Of a stretch of 64,000 bases of DNA, positions 22,502 through 37,500 are shown piece by piece. Source of the DNA: Albula goreensis. Taxonomy: Eukaryota > Chordata > Actinopteri > Albuliformes > Albulidae. Location of the stretch: assembly GCA_022829145.1 (NCBI GenBank), contig CM040745.1, positions 40,896,144-40,960,143 on the forward strand. Reading direction: 5' to 3'. The notes beneath the pieces are model-generated. The model worked only from the letters and a program-made list of their open reading frames with translations. It searched no databases and was not told the origin of the DNA. Positions within the stretch are counted from its first letter, which is position 1, and every line of letters begins with the position of its first letter. The position numbers and the translations under genes are program-made.

Positions 22502-25500
22502 GTATGTTTTCCACAGGTAACAACCTTACAGCTTACTAATAAGGGGTATGACTACAGGTAACAACCTCAAAGCTCACGAATAATGGATACAATTACAGGT
22601 AACACCCTCACAGCTCACTAATGAGGAAAATAACCACAGGTAATGACCATACAGCTCACTGATGAGGAAAAAAACCATAGGTGATGACCATACGGCTCAC
22701 TGATGAGGAAATTAACCGCAGCTAATGACCGTATAGCTCAGTGATGAGGAAAATAACCACAGGTAATGACCATACGGCTCACTGATGAGAAAATAACCAC
22801 AGGTAATGACCATAGGGTTCAATGATGAGGCAAAAAATGCAGGTAATTCCCATAAGGCTCACGAATGAGGAAAATAACCACAGGTAATGATCATAGAGCT
22901 TACTGATGAGTAAATTAACTGCAGCTAATGACCATAGAGCAGGGGTGGGCAACCCTGGTCCTTGAGTGCCAGAGACATTTCTGGTTTTCACCCCAGCCAA
23001 ACCCCTGACAGTTTAATCAGACAGGGGTTAATTAACAGACAGAGTTAATTATCAGTCCTTAATGACTGCAGTTGACCTTGTGCTGGAGCTGGAAGAACAG
23101 CTTCACCATTCAGGATTAGGCCCTTTATAATTACTCAAACTCTACTCAAGAACTCGGGCAGAACAAAAAATCCCGAAACGGCTCTGGCGCTCAAGGACCA
23201 GGGCTGCCCACCCCTGCCATAGAGCTCACTGATGAGGAAAATAAACACATGTAATGACCTCACAGCTCAGTAATAAGTGTAATGGCCCTTAACCTCACAT
23301 AGTCCCTAATAAGTTTAATCAACTGTAAATTGCTTTTTGTGAAATTGTCAAGTAAACAACTGTAATATTAAGGTAAAGGTTCTTAACAAACAGCAGACTG
23401 ACAGGTTTTCTTTTTATTGTGTGTAGGTGGTGTGGCTTCAAACCAGTCAGATGGCTGGAGGGGCAACAGCGCCCCCTGCAGATCTGATGGACACAGTGCC
23501 AGGTTATGAAGGGATGGGTACAGGAGGGAAAGGTGAGTTACAACATGCACTTTGCTATATAGATGAAATAGCTGTTAACCTCTGCACCAACACTAACAAG
23601 GTTTATAAGATCCTGACATCAAGGCTAATAAAGGTTTTTGCAGCTGGGTGTATCCTTAACAGGATACTGCAACATTGTGCCAATTATGCTCTTTTGTGGC
23701 AAAGAACCTTAATGTCTGCTCTCTCTCTTTATCAAAACTAGACCTTCCACCTCCTTACCACGGGTTACCTGAACCTCAAGTTCCAACTCCCAACCAACCA
23801 AACAGAGACTGGCAGTAAGCAAAATTTGTGTTTTAATTGTTTATTTAATTGTAATAACAAACACTATTTGGAAAAACAGAAATTCAAATGACAGAGAGTG
23901 GTTTACATTCTTTAGTCTATTACACCATGTTATATAACCATGTAACCATAGGGTGTCACGTAGCCCAGCTTGCTACAGTTTACATACACCCAAACAAATG
24001 GCATTAAAAAATCTTGTTTTTCACAACTCCACACATTTCATGTTCTTGAACATTTTCTGTGTTAAGACTGATTTGTTTATTTGATTAATTATTATATACT
24101 ACTATTTGATATTTTCAGTGTGCAAATAGTTACATACATAATTACATACAAATACATACACTTGTTTTTTAAATTTGGTGATAATGCCTTTTACTTGCTT
24201 GACTTGAATTACAGTTTTAACCAATCATTTATACACTATTCCTGGGCCTATTAACTAAACATCCCAAAGCATAACGCCATTTCCCAAAAGACAGACCCAT
24301 TTCCCACAACTTTAAACACCATTCCTGTTTTCACACATGATCCAGATTTGTTGAGCTTTTTGTGCAAAACTCTACACACAAATCCCTTCATTTATTACTG
24401 GCTACACAATGTGCTCATTTAGAAAGCACTTGCATTCAATATCATTAACTCAAGTCATCACAACTCAAACCCCAATTAACACAATTCTCTATGAAAACAC
24501 TAACAGTCAAAATTGTTCACACTATACTCAGAACTTCTGGGTGGATAAATAAAAGGGGCAGTTCACATGTTTTGTGTCCAGAAAGACATGAAGGTAGATG
24601 GGCACATGAGGGGTGGAGCAGAAGGAGGAGGAAGAGGAATTGGAAGGCCAGGGGCAAGGATGTTGCTTATGAGACCTATGCAATGCTAGATGACCATGTC
24701 TTTGTTCATGGGATGTCAATAAGGGAAGCTGGGCATAGTGCAAATCTGGGCCATTTCCCAGTAGCCTCTAAAATCTGGACCTTCAATGGTTTATAAGATC
24801 ATGTATATTGACTAGACCACAGGGAGCCAGGACAACAAGAGCAGCCACTCTGTGATGCAATTTGGGACAATGTCAGTTTCCACCAGGCTGCTCTGGTTCA
24901 TGACTGGTTCAGTAAAAACCCAAGTTTCAGTGACATCTCTCTCCCTGCATATTCTCCCTTCCTCAATGTCAGAGAGACGTTTTTCGGCATGAAGGTAGAA
25001 GGCCATGGTGGAGGCTTGTTTGGATATTACGGTTGAGGCTTGCCAAGGGTGGATAACTTTGATATTTACGACCCCTATAAACACAAAACTGCTTCATCAA
25101 CAACATCTTATTGTAACTAATTCAGCATTTTACTAACAACAGCTGAGAAACTCTCCTGTGTTGGTATGATTTGTTCGGGATAATAATTAAATGGCAGCAC
25201 TGCTTGTTTGAAAGCTAGGGATATGGAGTTGTATGTGAAAAACCGGTTGCATAATGAGATAGCACATTTGATATTATGACTCCTGTAAAAATAAGTAAAT
25301 TCAATGAAATCGACAGTATGTGGGCACTTTTATTGTAGTAACCAAATTAAACAATAAATAAAGAAGATAAATTAGATAAAAATGAATACAATACAGTAAA
25401 TATTTAAATGTAGAAGTATTAAAATAAATAAAATGATAAATACAATGAAAAACAGCACTTAAAATAAATAATATGTAAATAAATGAAATATATATGAAAG

Positions 25501-28500
25501 AAAATGCTACCCCTAAACAATATATTTACAAATGAAAAACTATTTGTTGTTCTTGTAAGCTGCTGCATTTTGGTCCTGCTGATCCTGCTTCTCCTCTCAG
25601 AAATAATCTGTCCAGTTTTTGAGGAAAGTATCCCCAATGGCAAAGATGTATACACAATTCACCAAGTCGAGCCTTATGCTCGAGTTACATTCACGCTAAT
25701 CAAGGTAGTAGAAATGTGTTCCCCAGACCCATATTGCTCTTTTCTGTCCTCTGAAAGAGAACATTTAATTTATTAACGTTAATTATTTACCAGTGGTTTT
25801 TGTGCTTTTTTGAAATTGTTTTGGAGAGGTCTAGCTGGTGTATTTGCTTGTGTATTTGTGCTGGTTAGCCCACATACTAGTGTTCATTAGCAGCAACCAT
25901 AGGCAAGTCAAGGATGTATGGATGATTTGCTCATCAGGGGAAAACAAGGGGTCAATAGCAAAGGGTCATAACCTGCAAAGAGTTGATTCATTGTGTCAAA
26001 CAGCTCATAAGAAATCAATTCAGTAAAGAGAGTCGAACTGCCCATCACTAGTGATAAATGTTTATTGTGTGAAGCCAAACCACTGTCCGTGATTGGTCCT
26101 GAAATTTTGAGTTTTTTTCTCTCACTTTCATTTACTCCAGCCCCTCAAGTTCAATTCTGCGATTCCACATTATCAAGCCCTCTACATGAGTCTTACGAAT
26201 GTGAAGAATGAACCTGACAACTGACAATTTTGCTGAATGACTACAATGTTCTCTTAAGTTACAGAACTACAACAAAGATAATTTTAGGAAACATTATCGT
26301 CAGTGCATGATACTCCAAATCGTTTGTGAACAGCACTGCTTAATAATCACTGAATTTACTCAGCATCATTTTTCCCCAGAATTCCCTCCATCAGTGAAGA
26401 GGTAGCACAAGAGGCTTTCATGGAATATGCATCCAGCAAGTGTTGCTACAGTAAGAAGCCTGCCAAGGAGATGTACTTTACTGACCTACAGTCACACAAC
26501 ACGTACCGGGTTAGTACAGCATACAGCCATAGCCATGCAAACATCTAAAGGCAAACTGATTATACTGATTATGGCCTTTTTATAGGAGTTACATATATGT
26601 TACCTCCTCTTTGTTCTTCATATTCTTATTACCACTGCACATTGCAAATGAATCATGATCAATCATACTTTCAAAAGAAATGATCTTTTGTCTGTATATC
26701 AATTCTTCATGTATTACCAATTCTTACAGTACCGGCTTGAGACCTTCACTGAATCCAGATCCACAGAATGGGCAAGTGAACCATACAGAGGTGAGAACCT
26801 TTTTAATTCAATTAATGTTGTAGTAAAAAAAACAAAACAAAATTTTACAAAATGAGTTTCCACAAACACAATGAAACTGCTTACTGGAATTAACATGGAG
26901 CTCACCAGCATTTCTGTGATGGCCAAAGTTCAATAAACAAGATGATACATACAATGCTGACAATATAGTTCCAAAGCATACACTGCTGGTATTGATCAAG
27001 ATTATCTTACCTTGCTCCAGGGTTTACAGTAGACTTTTTTTTAATATTCCAGAATTCCAGCCATATATAGGATAACTACCAGACATATGTTTTAAATAGC
27101 CATATAATAGCCTACATTTAAACAGCAATAAAGCGCAAACGCTATGATCCAACAAATGTATTTTATTAGAAGTAGTCAGTATGAATGGACTCTTTGAGCA
27201 AACTTTGCAAACTGAACATGTAGGCTACAACAATAAAATAATAGCCTTGCTATTGTTAATTAAATGAAGACATTAAATGTATGTCTGTTTGCATTCCAAG
27301 CCCATAAAATGAAATAACTTGAAAACAGGCTGAATGAAGAAGCAATTCAGTCTAAAATAAAATCATAGGCTGGTTGGTCCGAATTACAAAATCGCATTTG
27401 TCCCTCTCACAAATAGTGCAGAACATTTTGTCTGATCCGTCCACCTTTTTATGTTTTAACCATTTGAACTTTCCCGCCACTCTGGTTTAAACCATTGTTT
27501 TTTTTTTTTTTTGCTGTCGCATCTTCCATTCTTTAGGAGCTTTACGCTTTTTGTAGTCTTGCTGGCCTCGGCTGTAGTACTTGCAACATCACTTGGTTTT
27601 TTAAAAACTGGATGTCTTGCCTTGGCCTTTCGGAGTTGCTAATATGCAGAGTCGAGCCAAAGTGCAGGGCTGTTGCGCGTGACACTATAGGCTTTTGATC
27701 TTGTACAACACAAATGACCAAACACTCAGTGAATCTCTCTGTTGTAACAATGGAGGCAAAACCAAACTTTTGCATAATATAAGTTTATATTTAAGTTACC
27801 ATATTTTATAGGTCACAAAATATTAGGCTATTTAATATGCTATTAATGAATTTATTTATTTCGCATATTTCCTACCGGACATTTTGGCCTTTCATATTTT
27901 CATCTGCCAGACAATTACACACAATACAGGCTAAAAGCCGGCATATGCCAGCTAATGTAAACCCTGCCTTGCTCTTTGCATTCCAAGGGCATAATTTAAT
28001 GATTTCCTCTCTGAGCCCAAGACATTTGTGAACAAATGTGCTACAATCATCATTTAAATCATGATTCCTAAACTATAATAAATAACCACACCTAAATTGC
28101 ACAGTTAGAAACACTGAGGTATGTAATAAATGACATAGGTTGCTCATACAACAATAATTAACATGTCTGATGTAAGGGTATCACTTAACAACGATAACAT
28201 GTCTGATGTAAGAGTATCACTCAACAACGATAACAAATCACTCAGGAGGAGCACCAACATCTGAATGGGCCGTTCTATGATTGAAGGCTTGGAGGGATTA
28301 TTTGGCTTTCCTGTTGATTTTTGCTAATTTTACCCTTACCTGGCAAACAAGACCATCACTCTCTTGCATCAGCAACCACTCATCCCAGTTGCCATTGGTT
28401 TCTTGGAAGGGTGTCATCTTTGATAATGACTATGTCATTAACTTTGAGGTTGCACCAAGGTACATGCCACTTCTGCTGTGTGGAAATGTTCAGAGGAATT

Positions 28501-31500
28501 CCTTTTCCCATTGACACCAGAACTGTTTGATCAGGTATGGGACTCTTCACCATGTCTTCTTTCACAAATTTCCCAGGAGGTGGCAAGGCGACTTTTTGAC
28601 TGCTTTAAGATGAGGTTAGGTGTTAATGGCTCCAATGACTTGGGATCATTGATGACATCTACAGCTAGTGGACAGCTGTTAACAATGACCATAGCTTAAT
28701 TCTTGCAACCACCTTAAGGAGGTTCAAGGTCCAAGAAGAGAACTGACTCAGATGACTAAGAATGTCCATGTGCCTGTTCACCCTGGTCGCAAATACCTGA
28801 ACAGTCTTGACTTCAGGATCACCAAAAAGCAGCTCAGTTGTGGGGGGGAGAGGGGTTAGCTGTACAATGTACTTCTTGCTTACACAGGAATTTAGGTCCT
28901 GACAACCAGATTGCTGAAGAGATATGTGATGTATGCAGACCTCTGAAGGCATAGTTAGCTGGATTTTCTGTCGTGTCACTAGTAGTGCCACTGGCTGTGA
29001 TCAGTATTTTTTCTTATCAGTTGAATGCGATTTACAACAAATACATGGAACCTTCATGCTTCATTATGGATGTATGCCAGCACGACTTGAGAGTCTGTCC
29101 AAAAGAACTTTTTGTCAACCTTCATTTTGAGCTGAGTTTTCAGCATAATACTCATTCTGGCTTCTGGAAGTTCTCATCTTGGAATGCTTGTGATCTTTGT
29201 TGGCTCAACCCTTGCCTTGGCCATCACGAGACTGGAGTGGACTTCATCCTTGTCATTTTAGTATCTGAGATAGGAGCATGCACCATACCCCACATTGCTT
29301 GCATCCGAGAAGTGGTGGGATTCTGTCCTGATAATGTTTCTGAAGTGCGGTGGGTGGTAGCACCTAGGTATTGAGATTTCCTTTACCTTCTGGAGACAAA
29401 CCTTCCACTCCTCCCATAGTGGCTGTATGTCCTCGGGAAGTGGATTGTCCCATTCAATGCCTCAACGGCACAACATCCTGTCAGATGCATTTTCCTCTTA
29501 GGGTGAATGGAGCAACAAACCAAAAGTGGATTGAACTGTGATCCTGTCACTTTTGATTACTGTCTGGTATGCAAACAAATCAAAACACATAATAAAGAAA
29601 ATGGACAGAATTATCACCAGAGCATCAAACATCATTGGCTGCAAACTCCCCACATTGGATTCCATATACACACATAACGCACCATCTCACAAGCAATCAA
29701 GATCACAGATGACCCTGTCCACCCAGCTCACCGTCTTTTTCAGTGTCTCCGCTCTGGCTGATGGTATAGGTCACTAGCAGGCAGGACAGAACGCCTTAAC
29801 TGGAGCTTCTTCCAATACAGTTGATAAACATAAAACAGCTGGACTAATTGTATGAGATATGGATATGTGGCATGTGGATATGTTTGCACTTATGTTATGC
29901 AATTATGTTATGTCCTTATGTTTGCAGTTGATGTTACAAATTCCATCTGCAGATTAATTCCAAGCCAAAGAAACCTAACTTACCTTAAACAAAATGGAAA
30001 AGCTCCATAGAACACAAAGAGTTCCAAGGTATTTAATAATTAATTTATTTCCTCCCTCAGTTAAACCGTCCACATTGTACAACAAAAAAGCATCATGCTA
30101 AAAAGGAATTTCATTTTCTATGGCTGGTTTTTTTCTGGCTTTTTTTTCTCGTTTCTGGTTTTTTTAAAAACCTTAAAACACAAATGGGGTATGCTTTCTG
30201 CATGTTTATTTAACTTTTAATTTTAAATTTTTTTTTTGCTTTTTTTTCCCCCTCATTTCCAGGTCAATGTAATCACAACATACCAATCAGCAATCACAAC
30301 ATTATCATAAATATTTTAATTAATGCTGAACTAAAATTTTGTTTGAGGTCATTTACTGTAGGGGTTTGGAGTGGGGGGTAAAGTCTGGAGTTTACCCCCA
30401 TCGTTCAGAGTGGAACAGTTAAAAGAGAGGTGGTAGATGGATGTAAAGTATTGAACTGAAATTGATATAAACCAATGCAAACCTTGCTTCTCAAATGTAA
30501 ATCTGGCTTCCCCATGAGTGTTCAGTGGTCATTACCATTAAGAGCTCATTATGTCACAATAAGCCCTGCATGCTCTGAAGAATAAACTCCTCATTTGTAC
30601 ATGTAAGAGATTTTAATCATCCAGACCAGTTCTAAGTTATACCACTTCCATATGAAAAAGTATTCCTGTAGAATCAGGCGAGGGTGACTTAAAGTAAATG
30701 TATGTAAGAGATTGCATCATTGCAGGAGTTATATAACTCAAGTAATTGTTTGGATAAGCACTGTAGTGCCCTGTGACACCGCATGTGCAGTAGGATCCAT
30801 AAAATCCTAGCTCCTCTTGGGAACTAGTTTTTGCCATATTTTTCACAGAAAAAGCCAAATCCATGCTATGGTTTGTTCTCATCTTCAGTCTTGCTGGCTG
30901 AGTAATTGTTCTGCCAAATTTCACGAGAATCGTATCTGGGGAACTGTGAGAGTTTTTCCCAGCAGCAGGATAAGACGAGGCAGCAAAGGCAAAGGTTTCA
31001 GGGTCACCAGTGATTTATTTAGTAATTTTTAGGTAGAGACTTTAGGTAAAGAATGCAGTTTTGCAAAAACATTTGAATTTAGTGCTCTTGTGGTTCTTGT
31101 CCAACCATTATCTAAACCCTTACTTAAAAGAATGTTTTTCTGCATATTGATTGTGTAGGTGACTTTGCAATATACAATGTTTTTCAACATTGTCTGGTGA
31201 GGTCAACCACATTAGATCACACATCCATACTGTTTCAGTTCTCTGACCCTTCCTAACCTTGTGTATCCTGATTTTCATTCCAAATTTAACCGCAGTTTCT
31301 GAAGGCGGTAAAGCTGTTGAAGAGCTCATTTCTAATTTTTAAATTCTGACCAATTACTTAACCTTTTAATGACAAATTTATGTGCAAGACAAATATATTC
31401 ACATTACAAAGAATCAAAATTCTGTATTCAGGTATTGGCTTTGGATCTGTTCAATCAGGTAGCAGACAGTAACGTATCCTTAACTTTTTAGTGGATCCTT

Positions 31501-34500
31501 TTGAAGAGGTTTTATTGATGAATCAGATCTACAGCTGAATTCCTGAATGCTGAAAGCACTGACACCTTGGGTGTGTTCCAATACTTTTCTTGTCTCCTTC
31601 TCTTGTCTCCTACCCTGGAAGAATTGATGTATTCTAGTAACTTCGACTGATTCCGAGGATACCTAAGCCAATCAAAATATTATGTGATATAGTCCTTTAA
31701 TCTGACTGGTCATGAGCACAATGATGTCACCCAAAATTTGTGAGAAGACTTCCACAGTAGAATACATGGATGTATCCTTCATTTGGAGGAAACGAGGAGG
31801 CAAGGAGAGTTGAGTATTGGAAAGCACTTCAGATCATTGAAAAGCCATTACTTGAAAGATGATTTAAAGTTGAGGTCAAAGGCAATGAAATGATGAGCCC
31901 AGCCTGCCTTGTGTTAAAATCTGTTTTAGGAAAAAAAAGGGACTTCAAGACAACTCCAGCTGCATTAACAGAAATACTGCTAGTAATGAAAGCAAGCACA
32001 CTCAGGGTGCAAGAAGATCAGGGTTAGGGACCAGTTTATTCGAATATGGGCTCACTTTGCTTCACTGTATCCTCCTCCCAGGTCAGGTAGTGGATGGGTA
32101 CATGGGTGTGGCTCCAGGACCCTGGGACATCGCTGTGTCTTCTCCAGCCATGTTTCAGAATAACAGAAAGGAGGTCCCCATTCCCCACACATCCTCTGTA
32201 AAGGTAGAATAATAATAACATTCCTCCTACACTATCTGTCTGTCTATCTATCTATCTATCTATCCATCTGTCCATCTATCTAAAGTGGTGCAGATTTTTT
32301 CTACCCAAAATGTGTTCTTATGAATTTTCAAAATATTTTGAATAGAACAAAACTTGGGCACTGTGGTGCAGTGGCAGGTATGGCCATTCAGCCAGGTGGT
32401 CAGTGGAAGGGGAAACAGACAAAAGTTTATTGGCCTAATGCCTTTTTATTTACTCCCTTTTGGGGGGAAAAAAACCCAACACAGGAAAGAAACCACAAAA
32501 GTACATTGCAAACCAGCACAGACAGTGGGGAAAAACAACGTAAAACAAAACTAGTCCTCCTTCAGCCTTCAAGGCTGTGCTTAAATAAGTGGCCTAACTG
32601 AAGGCAAGTGCTAGCACCTTTGAATAGCAATGATCCCCAGGTGAGCCTGCCTGTTAGCGAGGCCCCTGCTGTTCAAGCTCCTGTAGTTTCTCCAGGCTGA
32701 ATGAGGGACCAGGGGCCTCATTTACAAAAAAAAATATGGTCCAAAATGTGTGTACACCGATTTTCACACAAATTTCAGGATTTATAAAACTTCCACTTGA
32801 CATGAGCTCATGCATACTGGTACGCTACATTTGACCCATGTGTATGCATATTTTGGGCACATATTTGCTCTAAATAGCACATCCTAGAGCCCATTTAAAT
32901 GATACTTTAACGCACTCCATTCTGGCATAAATGGACAAAGTGGAATAAATGGATAAACTCTTTTTCACACAGTGGGATTCACATATCGTATGACATTGAG
33001 TGCAGATGCAAGGCTAACATTAACCAGCAACAAAGACTAGACATTGAACAATGTCATGGTATACAGTATTATATATTATTTCTAACCCAACTCTAGCATT
33101 TTACTCCTAACCCATCTCCAGAGTATCATTCCTAACCCATCTCCAGAGTTTCATTCCTAACCCATCACCAAAGTATTATTCCTAACCCAACTCCAGAGTG
33201 TCATTCCTAACCCATCTCCAGAGTTTCATTCCTAACCCATCACCAGAGTTTCATTCCTAACCCAACTCCAGAGTTTCATTCCTAACCCAACTCCAGAGTT
33301 TCATTCCTAACCCAACTCCAGAGTATCATTCCTAACCCATCTCCAGAGTTTCATTCCTAACCCAACTCCAGAGTTTCATTCCTAACCCAACTCCAGAGTG
33401 TCATTCCTAACCCCTCTCCAGAGTTTCATTCCTAACCCAACTCCAGAGTGTCATTCCTAACCCAACTCCAGAGTTTCATTCCTAACCCATCACCAAAGTA
33501 TTATTCCTAACCCAACTCCCGAGTGTCATTCCTAACCTGTCTCCAGTGTGTTATTCCTAACCTGTCTCAAGTGGTATTTCTAATGGAGCTCCATTATGTC
33601 TGGAATGTAGGATCAGAAGCTACAGTTCCTCTATGCTGTTTGACCCTGAGATTCAGTGACAGGCTGATGTCCTACGCTGCTAGCTGTCATTGGCATTGTC
33701 TAAGAAACTGCTTCATACTAATCAGTTGCATTGTAATGTTTCACACTTACGGGTCCTGATAAAGCTTTGCACTTTGAAGCTGTACTTGTGGAGTAATGTG
33801 GATGTTTTCCACCAATATTTATGTTGTTTAAAATGTAAACGGAAGTTTACTTTCCATGTGCCTTAACATCATGCCTACCTACTTAATCTAGAGATGTGGC
33901 ACACAAATGATTTTAAGGTCTGCCATCATAATCAATAGATACTTTATATACACATGTTCACATTGATAACTGAATTTAGATATATCTCAAAAATACCATC
34001 AAGGTTAAGTTAACCTTTGCTAAGGATCGATTCTTAACTACCTATGTTTAAGGATTCCTGGGTTATGTTGCCATCTGCTGTATATATAGAAGTAACCTCT
34101 ATTAACCTGGTTATTGAGTGCCTCTAACTGAGGCTTTCAGTAGGTGCTCATGCAGTATCCCTGTACTGTGGTTTTTAGAGTGCTGCTTATTTATTGTGAC
34201 TGATTGTGTTGTGTTCTCCAGGGCTGCCATGCGTGCTTGGGTCTGGGTAGATCTGCCTGCCCTAAGTGTGTGACTTCAGGAATGGTAACGCCCCCGCAGG
34301 AGTCACCTCAGCTGTGTTTCCACAGCCAGACTGGGTCGGAAGCACTGCAGCCCTTAATTAGTTATATATGGTTTCAAAATGCATTATCTGGCATCTGTCT
34401 TGTTGCAGAATATAACTTGTTATAACAACAAAAATGATTGGTAAATGGCAGTGGTCATCCACCACTGTATACATAGTAAAAATACATACATTTTTTGCAA

Positions 34501-37500
34501 TAATTATTATACTTTTTCCATCATAGCCAGTGAAATCTTTATGTAATCTAACATGTAAATCACATTGCAACATTGTTGTGAAAATTATCAACAGGGACAC
34601 CTGAGCACAATCCGTGCTAAATAACGTATGTGACAGGAAAAAATAAAGAAAACATTTGTGCTCTGAGCATGAACTGGACATGGCTATTGGGGCTAGAGAG
34701 TCCATTCAAATACATTTTCAACTTTCTTTGTAATAATATTACAAGAAATTCTGCAACTACAGAATTTTTCAGAACCCATACTTCCAGGTGTCTGTCCCAA
34801 AAATGGGGTATTATTTTGCATTCACACCCAAAATATTTGCAAATAGTACCATTTACTGTCGGTAGCCCTGGGTGTGATAATGTATTTTCTTGATTTCAGA
34901 TGCAGTGCTGGGTTTGCAGAGGAGCAGGAAGGCGTGTTTCTGATGACCGTTGCTCTCACTGCAACGGCATTGGGAGAGTCCGGTCAGAGTTACATTTCAC
35001 TGCACACAGTAACTAAAGCCACAGTCCAGTCAGAGTTACATTTCACTGCACACAGTAACTAAAGCCACAGTCCAGTCAGAGTTACATTTCACTGCACACA
35101 GTAACTAAAGCCACAGTCCAGTCAGAGTTACATTTCACTGCACACAGTAACTAAAGCCACAGTCCAGTCAGAGTTACATTTCACTGCACACAGTAACTAA
35201 AGCCGCAGTCCAGTCAGAGTTACATTTTACTGCACACAGTAACTAAAGCCGCAGTCCAGTCAGAGTTACATTTCACTGCACACAGTAACTAAAGTCCAGT
35301 CAGAGTTACATTTCACTGCACACAGTAACTAAAGCCGCAGTCCAGTCAGAGTTACATTTCACTGCACACAGTAACTAAAGCCACAGTCCAGTCAGAGTTA
35401 CATTTCACTGCACACAGTAACTAAAGCCGCAGTCCAGTCAGAGTTACATTTTACTGCACACAGTAACTAAAGCCACAGTCCAGTCAGAGTAACATTTCAC
35501 TGTACATTAGGGCTGCCCCCGACTAAAGCTTTTTCTCGTCGACTAGTTGTTGCTCGTTTATGATATTAATTTAATTATTTAAATACAGTTGTGCTCAAAA
35601 GTTTACATACCCCGGCAGAATTTTTGCTTTCTTGGCCTTTTTTCAGAGAATATGAATGATTACACAAAAACTTTCCTTCCACTCATGGTGGTTGGGTGAA
35701 GCGATTTACTGATAAACAACTGTGATTTCTATTTTTAAATCATAATGACAACAAAAAACATCCAAATGACCCTGATCAAAAGTTTACATACCCCAGTTCT
35801 TAATACCATGTATTGCCCCCTCTAACATCAACGACAGCTTGAAGTCTTTTGTGGTAGTTGTGGATGAGGCTCTTTATTTTCTCAGATGGTAAAGCTGCCC
35901 ATTCTTCTTGGCAAAAAGCCTCCAGTTCCTGTAAATTCCTGGGCTGTCTTGAATGAACTGCACGCTTCAGATCTCCCCAGAGTGGCTCAATGATATTGAG
36001 GTCAGGAGACTGAGATGGCCACTCCAGAACCTTCACTCTGTTCTGCTGTAGCCATTGACAGGTCGACTTGGCCTTGTGTTTTGGATCGTTGTCATGTTGG
36101 AACGTCCAAGTACGTCCCATGCGCAGCTTCCGGGCTGATGAGTGCAAATTTTCCTCCAGTATTTGCTGATAACATGCTGCATTCATCTTTCCTTCAACTT
36201 TGACCAAGTTTCCTGTGCCTTTGTAGCTCACACATCCCCAAAACATCAGCAATCCATCTCCATGCTTTACAGTAGGAATGGTGTTCCTTTCATCATAGGC
36301 CTTGTTGACACCTCTCCAAACGTAATGTTTATGGTTGTGGCCAAAAAGTTCGATTTTGGTCTCATCACTCCAAAATACCTTGTTCCAGAAGTTTTGAGGC
36401 TTGTCTCTGTGCTGTTTGGCGTATTTGGCTTTCTTCTGGCGACTCGACCATGCAGCCCATTTTTCTTCAAGTGGCTCCTTATTATGCATTTTGAAACAGC
36501 CACACTGCTAGTTTTCACACAGTCCTGTATTTCAGCTGATGTTATTTGTGGGTTTTTCTTTGCATCCCGAACAATTTTCCTGGCAGTTGTGGCCGAAATT
36601 TTTGTTGATCTACCTGACCGTGGTTTGGTTTCAACAGAGACCCTGATTTTCCATTTGTTAATCACAGTTTGAACACTGCTGACTGGCATTAGCAATTCCT
36701 TGAATATCTTTTTGTGTCCCTTTCCTGTTTTATACTACCTTTTCCCGTAGATCCGTTGACAATTCTTTTGCTTTCCCCATGACTCAGAATCCAGAAACGT
36801 CAGTGGCTTTATGAAAGATGCAAGAGTCTGTCTGGATCCCAGAAACTCACTCAGCTTTTATGCACACACACTGATTACAAGCAAACAGATCACAGGTGAG
36901 GATGGTTACCTTTAGTAGCCATTCAAACCCATTTGTGTCAACTTCTGTGCATGTTATCAGGCCAAAATCACCAGGGTATGTAAACTTTTGATCAGGGTCA
37001 TTTGGATGTTTTTTGTTGTCATTATGATTTAAAAATAGAAAACACAGTTGTTTATCAATAAATGGCTTCACCCAACCACTGACCATGAGTGGAAAAAGTT
37101 TTGTGTTATCATTCATATTCTCTGAAAAAAGGCCAAGAAAGCAAAAATTCTGCTGGGGTATGTAAACTTTTGAGCACAACTGTATAAACAGAAATTGGTT
37201 TTAGTTCTGAGAAAGAATGTTACTAGTGACATTGTTAACACTGTGCAACTTTACTAAGAAATACAAAATCGTAATAATGAGCCTTTAAAATACAAATTTT
37301 ACAAGCGTGCACACAAAGCGAGCTGCCTGTTAATGACAATGTTACCCAACATTAGCACTCATTTAATGCCGTACTCGACTAACCCCTTTAACATATTATT
37401 TTAAAAAATATATTAGAACAACGCAATTACATCAGGTTCACCAAAAAACTTTATTTGCTCACTCAAGCAATGTTTATTCACTGACACAAACACTGGGACT

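Noticed and set aside
33085-33580. Interstitial telomere, suggested by repeated cctaaccc
   Set aside because: Only one such motif occurs per 25-bp unit; there is no run of ttaggg or ccctaa hexamers.
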